Positions 16,792 to 26,715 of a stretch of 64,000 bases of DNA are shown here, piece by piece. The stretch is taken from the NCBI RefSeq assembly GCF_027594545.1, contig NZ_CP115160.1, positions 1,063,001 through 1,127,000 on the forward strand, read 5' to 3'. The notes under the pieces are model-generated. The model did not search any database and was not told the DNA's origin. It worked only from the letters and a program-made list of their open reading frames with translations. The position numbers and the translations under genes are program-made. This DNA is from Algoriphagus sp. TR-M9 (GTDB lineage: Bacteria > Bacteroidota > Bacteroidia > Cytophagales > Cyclobacteriaceae). Numbering within the stretch: the first letter of the stretch is position 1; each line of letters starts with the position of its first letter.

Positions 16792-17784
16792 TTATTCGGC
16801 GCCACTAGGAGGTGTGAATTTTACTACCGAATTTGAAATGGGTTCCACAGTTTTCAAATAGGCATAAATAGCCTTGAGGTCTTCTTCCTTCATCCCTGCA
16901 TACATGACCCAGGGCATGATGGAGTTGAATTCGCCAGGAGCCACCTGAGGCAAGTGGTATCCTGAATCCAAATACTGCTTGAATCTACCGACAAACAATT
17001 CCTCTGTCCAATTTCCTATTCCATTCTCCACATGTTGAGTGATGTTAGAAGAACGAACCACGGAACCATCCGGCGAGGCAAATTCACGTCCCCCAGAAAA
17101 TTCCTGACCTGCTAGGATCACACCCTGCGCATCCACAGGGGTATGGCACTCCACACAAGACGCCGCATTGGTGAGGTATTTTCCATAGGCTACCTGATCG
17201 GTTTTGGCAGGTTTGTCCATGGGGGTGGCATCTTTGGGAATGGTCTTGAGGATAATATTAACCGGAAAGTCCGCTTTGGATTCGGGGACTTCATTTTCAA
17301 TAGGTTCCAGTGTGCGGATATAGGCTATGATGTCATAAATGTCCTCGGGGTCCATTTTTCCATAATACGCATATGGCATCAGGGGAAACATCGCTCTGCC
17401 TTCATTGGTGACCCCTGTAGTAATCAATCGGAACAATTCTCCGTCAGTATAATCCGAAATCCCCGCAGGCGTAATGTTTTTGGCATAAAACACACCGGGG
17501 AAGCCCATGTTTTGGTCAAACCTATCTCCTCCCTGACCCAAAGTACCGGGTGTAATCGGCCCGGAAAACTGAGAAAAGTCTCTCACTGAATGACAATCCA
17601 CGCAGACAGTCACATGATTGGCTAGGTATGCTCCCCGAGCTACCCGGTCCGGACTTATATCAACCGTCAGGTCAGGGGCAGGTTGGACTTTTGGGAAAGC
17701 GAAATTGACGTATGCTATTCCTATTAGGCCTAATACAATTAGGGTTCCGATGAGGTAGGCGAAAACTTTAATTAGTTTTTTCAT
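16792..17784 (-). CDS. Membrane-anchored dihaem cytochrome c
   Basis: 330 residues. An N-terminal membrane anchor (about 7-28) is followed by two cytochrome c domains with haem motifs C61-VDC-H65 and C210-VEC-H214. Possible Met axial ligands lie in the downstream PLMPYAYYGKM and PWVMYAGM segments. Faces the periplasm and probably carries electrons between a periplasmic dehydrogenase and the respiratory chain. It is separated from the HYC_CC_PP gene by 94 bases, so it may be its own unit. It could serve as an electron acceptor for the FAD dehydrogenase at 24.4-26.7 kb, which lacks a cytochrome partner nearby, but this is speculation. Confidence 0.88.
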   Translation of the reverse strand: MKKLIKVFAYLIGTLIVLGLIGIAYVNFAFPKVQPAPDLTVDISPDRVARGAYLANHVTVCVDCHSVRDFSQFSGPITPGTLGQGGDRFDQNMGFPGVFYAKNITPAGISDYTDGELFRLITTGVTNEGRAMFPLMPYAYYGKMDPEDIYDIIAYIRTLEPIENEVPESKADFPVNIILKTIPKDATPMDKPAKTDQVAYGKYLTNAASCVECHTPVDAQGVILAGQEFSGGREFASPDGSVVRSSNITQHVENGIGNWTEELFVGRFKQYLDSGYHLPQVAPGEFNSIMPWVMYAGMKEEDLKAIYAYLKTVEPISNSVVKFTPPSGAE

Positions 17785-18180
17785 AAAAATTAAAAATAGA
17801 TCTTGGAAAAGGTAAATTTATTTTTTCAAATACAAAATTGTATATGTGAAAATATCCTTTCGATTAATGAAAAATTAAATATTATCTTGATATAATCTAT
17901 ATTTGGCTTTGATTCAATTGGTTAGGTACTGAATTCATTTAGAAAAGAGCGTGCTGGATTATGGGGGAGGCGGTAGTTATTTTTGAAATACCAAGTGATC
18001 AAACTAAACTGAGATAGGGTTGATTTTTGATCTGAAGTGGGGGAGCTCCTTGTCAAGCTTTACAGCCATTATAATCAAAGCAGCTGTTCATTTAACCTGC
18101 TTTTAACAGATAATTTTTACAGCCTTTGTCAGGAATTTGCTGAAAAATTTACAGCTTTAATTTTAAATGAATCCGCCAAT
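17785..18180. other. Divergent intergenic region, 396 bases
   Basis: AT-rich gap between the cytochrome c gene (minus) and the patatin-like gene (plus), so it should hold both promoters. A short inverted repeat ATACAA/TTGTAT with a two-base spacer is visible near 17830. An open frame extends upstream of 18181 to about 18037, but it begins with a non-ATG codon and would place the signal peptide internally. I see no gene or RNA here. Confidence 0.4.
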
Positions 18181-20520
18181 ATGTATAGGTACCTACAGGC
18201 ACTTTCCATCTTATTTCTATTTTTTTATTCCTGTGATTTGTTTTCACAAGGGTTGGATTCCCAGGAGGAAAGGCCAAAAATTGGTTTAGTATTGAGTGGT
18301 GGCGGCGCAAAAGGGATTGCGCACGTTGGGGTTTTGAAATCCTTAGAGCAAGCTGGGATCAGACCGGATTACATTGTAGGTACCAGTATGGGGGCAGTAG
18401 TAGGTGGGCTTTATTCCCTAGGCTACAGCGCCGATGAGCTAGAGCAGATTATACAGCGTATTGATTGGGGTTTATTGATTTCAAACCGGGTTGATTTTAA
18501 ATACATAGCTTTTGAGGAAAAGGAATATTATAACCGCTACCTACTAGAGTTTCCTATTGTCAAGGGAAAAATAGCCTTTCCTTCCGGATTGATCCAAGGT
18601 CAGGTCCTCTCCGATATTTTGCATTATTATACCTGGCCGGCAAATTCTTATGAGACTTTTGATGATTTCCCAATTCCATTTCGCTGCGTTGCTACGGATA
18701 TCCGAACGGGTCAGCCTATGATCTTTGACCGGGGGTATTTGCAGGATGCATTACGCTCCAGTATAGCTATTCCTACCGTTTTTTCGGCTTTTGAATTAGA
18801 TAGTACTTCAGTAGTAGATGGGGGTGTAGTGAATAATTTTCCAGTTGATATAGTTCGAGGAATGGGAGCTGATGTGGTAATTGGGGTAAATGTCAGCGAT
18901 GAAGACTTCAAAGAAGTAGATGATTTGGGCGGTTTTGGAGGGATATTAATGCAGATCGCGATGGCTCCTTCACTGAGCATTACCAAAGAAAACATTGAGG
19001 CTACCGATATTTATATCAAGCCTGATCTGGAGGGCTATTCCACAGGTAGTTTCAGTGCTTATAACGAGATTCTGGAACTGGGTAAAAAGACCGGCGAAAA
19101 ATACTTTGCTCAATTTAAAGCTTTGGCTGATAGCCTGGAAAGAAAAGATGTGATTCCTGGTCTGTCTTTCCAAACGGACTCCATTCAAATCAATAGGATT
19201 GAAATCCTTGGCAATAACCTATTCTCCACAGACTTAATCCGCTCCAAAATGAATATCAATGAAGGGGAGTATGTGACAAGAGATGAACTGGAAACTGCAG
19301 TGCATGGCATTTATGGGATGAATGGTTTCTACAAGGTGGATTATCGTCTGACTCCTTTGGGGATCAATAGCTATGAAATATTGGTGCGTATCAAAGAAAA
19401 GCCAAGCACCTTGTTGAGTACGGCTATTCATTATGACAACCAATTTTCAGCAGGGATTCTGCTTAATTTTACGGCCAGGGAAGTGCTGGGGCACAACTCA
19501 AGAACAGTGGTACTTGCTGATGTTTCCGAAAATCCTAAGTTCAGATTTGACTACTATAAATATACTGGGACCAATAAAAAGTTTGCATTTAATTTAAGGG
19601 CAAACTACCTGAGACAGGAGCTGCCTTCCTATATAGAAGGTAAGGAAAGTGATGTTCAGATCGGTCAAAACACTAGGGTTGAAGCCCAAATGATTTCTAC
19701 CAATTCATTGAAGCAGGCATTCTATATTGGCGGAGTATTCGACGCGTCAAAATCTAAATACAGGTTCCTATCCAGTTCATTTGATGAGGTCAGAAATGGG
19801 CGGCAAACCTATTTTGGAGGACGTTTTAAGTATTACAGAAATTCCCAGAATGACAGAAATTATCCCACTAAAGGGGCAGAAGCTCTATTGGAAACTACTT
19901 TGCACTTTAAAGACTGGCTGAACTTTAAGCTGAACCCTGGGGTAGATACTATCTATTTAGATACAGATGAGGGAGAATTGCCCATTTCTAAAGAGGTTTT
20001 TGATTCATTTATAGAAGAGCTGGTACCTAATTCTTACCTATCCACCTATGGCAAATACTCAAAATTCATCAGGATAAGTTCCAAACTGCAGATTCGTCCC
20101 GAGCTCGCTGCCGGCCTTACCTTGTCTTCAGAAGAATCAGATAAGGTGTTTAGCGATTTCTTCGTTGGAGGGTATCAAAATGTGCGATTTAATGACACGC
20201 AGTTTTGGGGTCTTAATTATGCGGAAGTACAAACCCCAAATTTCATAAAGTTTGGTGCTGGCATCCAGTATATTCCGCTTAACAAAATTTACCTGAGGGC
20301 TGGGGCAAACCTATTGGGCTATAGTGATCAGGTTTCATTTACAGATCCGGAATTTTTCAATAAGATTTACCAGCAGGATAGCTATTTTGGGTATGGGCTG
20401 GATATCTCCTACCAGTCGATTTTAGGCCCCATCAGTGCAGGAATAGGTGGGAATAACAAGGATAAAGCGCTTAGAAGTTATATATCCATCGGTTTCTCAT
20501 TTAACTACTCCGATCGCTAA
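18181..20520 (+). CDS. Patatin-like phospholipase fused to POTRA/barrel (PlpD-like)
   Basis: 779 residues from the ATG at 18181, chosen because it opens a signal peptide (MYRYLQALSILFLFFYSCDL). Patatin domain about 33-310: oxyanion loop GGGAKG 40-45, nucleophile Ser69 in GTSMG, catalytic Asp213 in DGG. A POTRA-like unit follows (about 338-410, INRIEILGNNLFSTDLI ... GMNGFYKVDY). The C-terminal ~360 residues are an Omp85-type barrel ending ISIGFSFNYSDR. This architecture is a type Vd (PlpD-like) self-secreting lipase or its Bacteroidetes relative. It ends at a bidirectional terminator. Confidence 0.9.
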   Translation: MYRYLQALSILFLFFYSCDLFSQGLDSQEERPKIGLVLSGGGAKGIAHVGVLKSLEQAGIRPDYIVGTSMGAVVGGLYSLGYSADELEQIIQRIDWGLLISNRVDFKYIAFEEKEYYNRYLLEFPIVKGKIAFPSGLIQGQVLSDILHYYTWPANSYETFDDFPIPFRCVATDIRTGQPMIFDRGYLQDALRSSIAIPTVFSAFELDSTSVVDGGVVNNFPVDIVRGMGADVVIGVNVSDEDFKEVDDLGGFGGILMQIAMAPSLSITKENIEATDIYIKPDLEGYSTGSFSAYNEILELGKKTGEKYFAQFKALADSLERKDVIPGLSFQTDSIQINRIEILGNNLFSTDLIRSKMNINEGEYVTRDELETAVHGIYGMNGFYKVDYRLTPLGINSYEILVRIKEKPSTLLSTAIHYDNQFSAGILLNFTAREVLGHNSRTVVLADVSENPKFRFDYYKYTGTNKKFAFNLRANYLRQELPSYIEGKESDVQIGQNTRVEAQMISTNSLKQAFYIGGVFDASKSKYRFLSSSFDEVRNGRQTYFGGRFKYYRNSQNDRNYPTKGAEALLETTLHFKDWLNFKLNPGVDTIYLDTDEGELPISKEVFDSFIEELVPNSYLSTYGKYSKFIRISSKLQIRPELAAGLTLSSEESDKVFSDFFVGGYQNVRFNDTQFWGLNYAEVQTPNFIKFGAGIQYIPLNKIYLRAGANLLGYSDQVSFTDPEFFNKIYQQDSYFGYGLDISYQSILGPISAGIGGNNKDKALRSYISIGFSFNYSDR

Positions 20521-20560
20521 AAAAAAGCCGCTGCCATGTGATTTTTGGCAACGGCTTTTC
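20521..20560. terminator. Bidirectional terminator between convergent genes
   Basis: AAAAGCCG-x-TGCC pairs with GGCA-x-CGGCTTTT across an 11-base loop; A-run on one side and T-run on the other. It begins immediately after the stop of the patatin-like gene and ends 5 bases before the stop of the convergent metalloprotease gene. Confidence 0.88.
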
Positions 20561-20564
20561 GAAA

Positions 20565-22994
20565 TCAATCAGCGTTTAGTATGGAATCAACCAGTGCATC
20601 AATATCCCGGAGATGGTTCCGGACTATCCCAGCTCCATATTTGGAGCTTGCAGCTCTAGCTGCAGTCTGGATAGATTTCAGCTCAGCTCTGGCGGCCGCA
20701 CTCACATCGGATCGGCTTCTTTCATCTTGGCTCATCAAGGATGCTAGCCGCTCCACATGAGCACGCTGTAGGTTTCTACGGAAAGCATCTATTGCTTGTG
20801 TTCCGGATAACTCCGACCAGACTCCTTTTCTAAGGTCAGCCATCATCTGAGTCATAGAGTAGGCTTCGTTACCATTCAAAGCTTCATTTTCTATCATACG
20901 CTCCAGTCTGTCCATTCTGAGAACATTATTTAGTATTCTGGACTGCAAGCTTTTAACAGCACTTACTGCTCCGCTAGGCTCTATGTTGCTTAGGATTTCC
21001 TTTTGCAAAAGCCATTCAGGTGTGGTAAATACATTTTCATTGAGGAAGTTCATGGATTCTACTTGCTCAGCCTTAGGGGTAGGTGTGTAAGTGACTCCAT
21101 CCTGGTCGGTGGTTTTAAATTCCTCATATACCCCTCCGATGTTAGTTACTACGTGGTTTGCATATCTGGACCAAACTCCTATCAATTCTCCATAAAGCTC
21201 TTCTAGGTCACCATAACCTTCACCTTCGGTGGCAGTCCATGCAGCTAGGTTTGGAGCAACAATTTTTAGGTTAGCCAGTCCGTAAGTACTTGCTTTCACA
21301 GGATCATCACCTACCGATTCGGTTTGGGAGCTAGGGTCAAAAGAATTGCTGCCGCCAAAGAGGTACATCGGGTCTCCGGCTTTTTCAGCGATCCAGCTGT
21401 TGAGGATTGGCTTTTCTTCTTCGGGTGAATTAGCATTTGGAATATATCTATATCCCCAGTTTACCGCATAATTGTCGTAAGGACCTAGCATTCGTACCCA
21501 GCGTACGCCTTCGTCTCCAGGCTGAGCCACATAATTGTATCTGGTGTAGTCCATAATAGTGGCTGCCAGTCCCCATTTTTGGGTGAAAGTGGCAGATCGC
21601 AAGGAGTCAGTAGGGTATGCGTAGGAAGCCTTCATGTTATGTGGCAATCCGATAGCATGTCCGATTTCATGTGAAATCACTCTTCTCATCATTTCCCCGA
21701 TTTCTTCATCCGGAGTATTCAGCGTTCTGGCAGAAGGATTGGCAGCGCCAGTTTCCAACAGGTAGCGGTTTCTATAAGATCTCAGGTGATTGTGATACCA
21801 TACGATATCACTTTCTATGATTTCACCTGATCTAGGGTCAGATACACTTGGTCCCATGGCATTTCGGGTAGTGGTGGCTACATAGCGGACTGTAGAATAC
21901 CTGGCATCTTCCGGGCTCCAGTCAGGATCCTCTTCGGGTGTGGGAGCATCTTTGGCGATGATGGCATTCTTGAAGCCAGCTGCTTCAAAGGCTACCTGCC
22001 AGTCTTCTATCCCCTGGCGAAAGTATTTTCTCCACTTTTGAGGGGTGGCAGGATCCAAGTAGTAGACGATTGGTTTGACTGGCTCTACTAGTTCTCCTCT
22101 CGCATAGGCCTCTGGGTCTTTAGGCTCCAGCCTCCATCTTCGGATATAGGTTTTCTCATCAGATTTCAATGCTTCAGACCCATAATCGATTTGCCTGATG
22201 GTAAACCAGCCCACACGCTGATCATATAACCTAGGCTGCATAGGCTGTTCTGGTAACAAATACATGGATTGACTCATTTCCATAGAAATAGTGCCCGCCC
22301 GGCCGTTTGAAGGTGGGGCTGCTGCATTGTAAGTCATGTCATGCCGAACTTCTACATTTTCCGGGTAGCTGGCCATTCTACTGATAAAACTTCTGCTTTT
22401 GTCCAGATTACGAACTTGATATTGCTTCCTCATGGAGGTGGAGAGCCCACTCAGTGCAGGTATATCCGAAAGGAAAAGATCGGTGACCTCAATGAGTGCG
22501 GCGGTAGAATCAGGGTTGAAGGCTTCGATTTTGAAGGTTGCCAAGATCGGATCGTAGTTATTCGCTTCTACAGAAAGATGTATAGGAAGGCTGTCCGCGG
22601 CCACATTTCTGAAAGAAATAGAGCGAAGGTGAATGCTGTTTTGAACTCTGGACCAGCGAACCACCTGCTCGTTTGACTTAGAGCCGGCTGTGGTATATCC
22701 TCCTCCTAGGCCAGCAGCAAGTTTAGAAATTCTACTCACCAAAAGCATATCATCGTTCAGTAGTTCAAATGGCACTTCGTAGTAGCTCTTTTCTCCTACT
22801 TTGTGAATAGTGAAAAGACCTTCATCTGTAATGGCCTCACTGGTTACGATTTCCTTGTAGTCTTTGAAGGGACCTTTTTTAGCTTTTTGTGTGGTAGGTG
22901 CAGGCTCTGCATTTTTTTTATTTTTCTTTTGGGCAAAGCTTGCGATGCTCAGCATCAAAAAGAAAATGGTAAAAAGAGTAGTTGTTTTTCTCAT
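20565..22994 (-). CDS. Zinc-dependent metalloprotease (DUF5117/DUF4953 type)
   Basis: 809 residues. Signal peptide (LSIASFA-Q), a Lys-rich linker (KKNKKN, KAKKG), an N-terminal beta-rich domain (about 40-280, DUF5117 type) and a peptidase domain with the full metzincin motif H442-E-I-G-H446-x5-H452 (SHEIGHAIGLPHN), then a helical C-terminal DUF4953 region. The expected activity is extracellular or periplasmic protein hydrolysis. Members of this large Bacteroidetes family remain functionally uncharacterised. It has its own promoter region and shares the terminator with the patatin gene. Confidence 0.88.
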   Translation of the reverse strand: MRKTTTLFTIFFLMLSIASFAQKKNKKNAEPAPTTQKAKKGPFKDYKEIVTSEAITDEGLFTIHKVGEKSYYEVPFELLNDDMLLVSRISKLAAGLGGGYTTAGSKSNEQVVRWSRVQNSIHLRSISFRNVAADSLPIHLSVEANNYDPILATFKIEAFNPDSTAALIEVTDLFLSDIPALSGLSTSMRKQYQVRNLDKSRSFISRMASYPENVEVRHDMTYNAAAPPSNGRAGTISMEMSQSMYLLPEQPMQPRLYDQRVGWFTIRQIDYGSEALKSDEKTYIRRWRLEPKDPEAYARGELVEPVKPIVYYLDPATPQKWRKYFRQGIEDWQVAFEAAGFKNAIIAKDAPTPEEDPDWSPEDARYSTVRYVATTTRNAMGPSVSDPRSGEIIESDIVWYHNHLRSYRNRYLLETGAANPSARTLNTPDEEIGEMMRRVISHEIGHAIGLPHNMKASYAYPTDSLRSATFTQKWGLAATIMDYTRYNYVAQPGDEGVRWVRMLGPYDNYAVNWGYRYIPNANSPEEEKPILNSWIAEKAGDPMYLFGGSNSFDPSSQTESVGDDPVKASTYGLANLKIVAPNLAAWTATEGEGYGDLEELYGELIGVWSRYANHVVTNIGGVYEEFKTTDQDGVTYTPTPKAEQVESMNFLNENVFTTPEWLLQKEILSNIEPSGAVSAVKSLQSRILNNVLRMDRLERMIENEALNGNEAYSMTQMMADLRKGVWSELSGTQAIDAFRRNLQRAHVERLASLMSQDERSRSDVSAAARAELKSIQTAARAASSKYGAGIVRNHLRDIDALVDSILNAD

Positions 22995-23045
22995 GTTTCA
23001 CATGCTATTGGTGTGTGCCTCGAAAGTACCGGAGATGATGAAATT

Positions 23046-23078
23046 AAAAAAGGAGTCATTTTTGGTGACTCCTTTTTT
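23046..23078. terminator. Terminator after the GH43 gene
   Basis: AAAAAAGGAGTCA and TGACTCCTTTTTT form a perfect 13-bp inverted repeat with a 7-base loop. It lies 35 bases after the stop of the minus-strand GH43 gene and upstream of the metalloprotease gene. Confidence 0.88.
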
Positions 23079-23112
23079 ATAGATGAAGGGTAAGATCTTT
23101 GTTTTACATTTT

Positions 23113-24219
23113 TTATTTGACAGGATCTATAGTCTCGATACTGCCATCTGCTTGGTGACTTAACTTTGTCATTTTGATGTTTCTCAGGTGTGTTTTGCCA
23201 GAAAGCTGCGTGTCATGATAGAAAATGTACCATTCTCCATCCACTTCCACTATAGAGTGATGGTTGGTCCATCCATCTACCGGATTCAAAACTACCCCTT
23301 GATAGGTAAATGGCCCATAAGGACTATCTGATGTAGCATATGCAATGAAATGGGTATCACCTGTAGAATAGGATAGGTAGTATGTACCCTTATACTTGTG
23401 AACCCAAGCCGCTTCGAAAAACCTCCTTTCATTGTCTCCATTTAAAATAGGGTCACCGTTCTGATCCAGGATCATTACCTCTTTAGGTGTCTCGGCAAAC
23501 TCTAGCATGTCCTCACTCATTTTAGCTATAATAGGACCCAGAGCCGGTTCATCATCAGATGGCAGTCCATCAGTAGGAGCCGGGCCTTTGTCATCAAATT
23601 TATTGGCTCTATATTTTTGCAACTGACCTCCCCAGATTCCTCCGAAATACATGTAATATGATCCGTCGGTATCTTCATATACTGCTGGATCTATGCTATA
23701 GCTACCTTTAATCGCTTCAGGTTGAGCTGTAAATGGACCCGTAGGTGAGTCTCCTACAGCCACTCCAATTTTGAAGATATCATTCTCATCTTTGGCAGGA
23801 AAGTAGAGGTAGTACTTGCCATCTTTCTCAGCTGCATCAGGTGCCCAAAGCTGTCTTTTAGCCCAAGGGATATCATCCACTCCAAGTACTTTTCCGGCAT
23901 CTACTATGGGAGAGGTAGGGGAATCCATGGAGTAAACATGGTAATCCATCATGTTAAAATGTGCGCCTAAGTCGTCCTCCGGTACATCGGATTCCACATC
24001 GTGGGAGGGGTAAATGTAGATTTTACCATCAAATACATGCGCAGAAGGATCCGCGGTGTAGTGATCCGTGATCAGCGGTTGTGACAGGTATTTGGAAGCG
24101 GTGCTGTCAATTACTTCTACTTCGGTGGCAGCAGTATCTGTGGACTCTGTGGACTTGCCACAGGAGGCAAGAAGGGTTACTGCCACCAGTGCAGGCAGTG
24201 AATAGATTAGGTTTTTCAT
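23113..24219 (-). CDS. GH43-family glycosidase, lipoprotein
   Basis: 368 residues with a lipoprotein signal (TLLASC, Cys20) and an acid-rich linker. Five-bladed propeller of the GH43 type. General base Asp57 (TADPSAH), transition-state Asp177 (YSIDPAVYED) and general acid Glu269 (RRFFEAAWVHK) are in their usual order. Typical activities are beta-xylosidase or alpha-L-arabinofuranosidase on plant or algal glycans; the exact one cannot be read. The gene is solitary: no SusCD pair adjoins it, and it is divergent from the GMC dehydrogenase operon. Confidence 0.88.
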   Translation of the reverse strand: MKNLIYSLPALVAVTLLASCGKSTESTDTAATEVEVIDSTASKYLSQPLITDHYTADPSAHVFDGKIYIYPSHDVESDVPEDDLGAHFNMMDYHVYSMDSPTSPIVDAGKVLGVDDIPWAKRQLWAPDAAEKDGKYYLYFPAKDENDIFKIGVAVGDSPTGPFTAQPEAIKGSYSIDPAVYEDTDGSYYMYFGGIWGGQLQKYRANKFDDKGPAPTDGLPSDDEPALGPIIAKMSEDMLEFAETPKEVMILDQNGDPILNGDNERRFFEAAWVHKYKGTYYLSYSTGDTHFIAYATSDSPYGPFTYQGVVLNPVDGWTNHHSIVEVDGEWYIFYHDTQLSGKTHLRNIKMTKLSHQADGSIETIDPVK

Positions 24220-24364
24220 AAATAGGTTTGTTTGTCAATCAACCTTCAAGATAAATTGAAAATTGGATTATTCTACTATTTGTAGGCAAAAGTCTGAGTT
24301 GCTGCAAGCAATGCTGACCTCTCAAACCATTGATCCAACAGCCTCACCTTTTAAGGATTTGCTA

Positions 24365-24394
24365 TTTTGTAAGCTGCTGAATTCCTTATATTCG
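24365..24394 (+). promoter_or_regulatory. Candidate promoter of the GMC dehydrogenase operon
   Basis: TTTTG (24365-24369), a 17-base spacer and TATATTCG (24387-24394), one mismatch from the Bacteroidetes TAnnTTTG box. It ends 27 bases upstream of the subunit-3 ATG. Confidence 0.45.
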
Positions 24395-24421
24395 AATTGT
24401 AAAAACCCAATCTAACCTATT

Positions 24422-24958
24422 ATGAACCGAAGAAAATCCCTCAAAATACTGGGCGGAACTGTAGTCGGAATAGCTGGACTAGCGCTGGCAGACTGGAAAT
24501 GGCAATTGCTGGATGGTATGAACCACAGCGGTTTTTTCTCTAGTAAGGAGGAAAAACTTATTGCTGCAATCGCCGACACCATCATCCCGGAGGGTTTGCC
24601 TCCCAAAACTCCCTCACCCGATTCTAAACCAATTGGTGCAATCAGCACAGGTACGGATATCTACTTGATGAAACTTTTTGAGCATTGTTATGAAAAGGAA
24701 GATCAGGATCAGATCAAAGCCCAGCTAGCCACTTTGGATGAAAAGGGCTTTTTAAATGCCTCCAAAGAGGAGCGAGAAGCCATGCTTTTGGCCTTAGCTT
24801 CATCTGAACATGAAAAGGACCAGGAATTTTTCACCCTGATGAAGTCCCAGACCATTACAGGTTTTACTACGGTCAAAGAAGTGATGGTGGATTATAGAAA
24901 TTACAAAGTTGCGCCAGGTTACTACCATGGCTGCGTGACCTTACCTGCTCAAACCTAA
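24422..24958 (+). CDS. Gluconate 2-dehydrogenase subunit 3-like protein
   Basis: 178 residues. An N-terminal Tat-like signal (MNRRKSLKILGGTVVGIAGL, twin Arg at 3-4) is followed by the subunit-3 fold beginning at FFSSKEEKLIAAIADTIIPE. The later VKEVMVDYRNYKVAPGYYHG is typical of the family. These small proteins ride with a GMC flavoprotein through the Tat pathway and are needed for its maturation or activity. The catalytic partner follows 5 bases downstream, confirming the pair. Confidence 0.9.
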   Translation: MNRRKSLKILGGTVVGIAGLALADWKWQLLDGMNHSGFFSSKEEKLIAAIADTIIPEGLPPKTPSPDSKPIGAISTGTDIYLMKLFEHCYEKEDQDQIKAQLATLDEKGFLNASKEEREAMLLALASSEHEKDQEFFTLMKSQTITGFTTVKEVMVDYRNYKVAPGYYHGCVTLPAQT

Positions 24959-24963
24959 TAGAC

Positions 24964-26658
24964 ATGTTACAAGACTCAAAAGAAAAAAGAACTTATGACG
25001 CGATCGTAATAGGGTCTGGTGCAAGTGGTGGCTGGGCTGCCAAAGAACTGACAGAGAAAGGATTGAAAACATTGGTGTTGGAGCGTGGGCGGATGGTCAA
25101 GCATATAGAAGATTACCCTACCGCTTCCAAGGCTCCTTGGGAATTTGAATTCCGGGGTGCAGTTCCATTAGAAAAAAGGTCTGGTCTGGGAGGAGGGCGC
25201 TGGCTAAGGGCAGAAACAGCGCATTGGGCCCTGGCAGACGATGAGCAGCCTATCATTCAGGAAAAGCCCTTCCGTTGGTTTAGAGGTTACCATGTAGGAG
25301 GTAAATCTTTGCTTTGGGCTAGAGCTACTCAGCGCTGGAGTGATTTTGATTACGAGGGACCGGTTCGGGATGGGTTTGCGGTGGATTGGCCGATACGGTA
25401 TAAAGACCTTGAGCCCTGGTACACTCACGTAGAAAAGTTTGCAGGCATCGCCGGAAATAAGGACGGCTTGGCAGAACTGCCTGATTCCGAAGTGATGCCG
25501 GGCTTTGAGATGAGCTGCATAGAGAATTATTACAAGGAGCAGCTCGCTTCTAATTTTGAAAATAGATACCTGATCCAAGGCAGATGTGCGCACCTGACCG
25601 ATCCTCAGGAAATCCACAAGCAGCAAGGAAGGAATAAATGTCAGCACCAGGCCATGTGTAATCGGGGCTGTGTGTACGGGGGGTATTTTTCCGCCAATGC
25701 TTCCACTTTGCCATGGGCAGAAAAAACCGGAAATCTAACCGTACGGCCCGATGCAGTGGTAGAATCCATCATTTATGATGATGCCAAAGGCAAGGCTACC
25801 GGGGTAAGGATCATCGATAGAAATACCAAAGAGGCCATAGAGTTTTATGCAAAAATTATCTTTGTAAATGCATCTACCATTGCCTCCAATGCCATTTTGC
25901 TCAATTCAAAATCTTCGACATTTTCCGGAGGAATAGGAAATGAAAATGGATTGATGGGCAAATATTTGGCCTGCCACAACTATCGTGGCAAAGGCAGTGC
26001 AAGTTTCGAGGGCTTTCTAGATAAATTTAATGACGGAAGAAATCCAGGCCATGCTTACGTACCTAGGTTCCGGAATGTGTTTAAGCAAGAAACTGATTTT
26101 CTCAGAGGATACTCCATCGGCATGTCAGGAGGACGAGGTCAAGGGTCAGATACCAGCATGATAGGAGATCAATTGCGGGACAATCTCCTCAACCAGAAGT
26201 ATGGGGTATGGCATATGTCTGCTTGGATGCAGGGAGAGACAGTGCCTGTGGAGGATAATCATGTGCGGCTGAGTACTGATCAAGTTGATAAATATGGAAT
26301 ACCACAGATCATACTCTCTGTAGAGTGGAAGGAAAACGACGATAAGATGGTGGCAGACTTTGTGGAGCAGCAGACACTCATGTATGAGAAAGCTGGCTTT
26401 ACCAATATTAAAGTAGAGGATAGCCATTCGGATCCGGGTTCGGACATTCATGAAATGGGGGGAGTGCGAATGGGACATGACCCTAAAACCTCTCTGCTGA
26501 ACAAATACAATCAACTCCATCACTGCAAAAATGTCTTTGTCACGGACGGTGCCTGCATGACGAGTACCAGCACCCAAAACCCAACGCTGACCTTTATGGC
26601 TTTGACTGCACGTGCGGCTAACTATGCGGTGGAAGAACTGAATAGACAAAACCTGTAG
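24964..26658 (+). CDS. GMC flavoprotein dehydrogenase (FAD sugar dehydrogenase type)
   Basis: 564 residues without its own signal; exported with the subunit-3 partner. FAD-binding GSGASGG at residues 17-23 and ERGR at 40-43. Active-site pair His496 (DIHEMGGVRMG) and Asn539 (STQNPTLT). Cysteines 226, 232 and 236 (CQHQAMCNRGC) are spaced C-x5-C-x3-C, the spacing I recall for the 3Fe-4S cluster of bacterial FAD-glucose dehydrogenase. Oxidation of a sugar at C1 or C3 is the expected reaction. A periplasmic xylose-isomerase-like protein follows 57 bases later, which favours a 3-keto-glycoside route; this is inference. Confidence 0.88.
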   Translation: MLQDSKEKRTYDAIVIGSGASGGWAAKELTEKGLKTLVLERGRMVKHIEDYPTASKAPWEFEFRGAVPLEKRSGLGGGRWLRAETAHWALADDEQPIIQEKPFRWFRGYHVGGKSLLWARATQRWSDFDYEGPVRDGFAVDWPIRYKDLEPWYTHVEKFAGIAGNKDGLAELPDSEVMPGFEMSCIENYYKEQLASNFENRYLIQGRCAHLTDPQEIHKQQGRNKCQHQAMCNRGCVYGGYFSANASTLPWAEKTGNLTVRPDAVVESIIYDDAKGKATGVRIIDRNTKEAIEFYAKIIFVNASTIASNAILLNSKSSTFSGGIGNENGLMGKYLACHNYRGKGSASFEGFLDKFNDGRNPGHAYVPRFRNVFKQETDFLRGYSIGMSGGRGQGSDTSMIGDQLRDNLLNQKYGVWHMSAWMQGETVPVEDNHVRLSTDQVDKYGIPQIILSVEWKENDDKMVADFVEQQTLMYEKAGFTNIKVEDSHSDPGSDIHEMGGVRMGHDPKTSLLNKYNQLHHCKNVFVTDGACMTSTSTQNPTLTFMALTARAANYAVEELNRQNL

Positions 26659-26715
26659 TCAAGGTTTTCTATTGGTAACCTTTTGATAAGCCTAAAATTT
26701 CTCAATAATCTCATC

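Noticed and set aside
18037..18180. N-terminal extension of the patatin-like gene
   Set aside because: Starts with a non-ATG codon and would bury the signal peptide; the ATG at 18181 is better.
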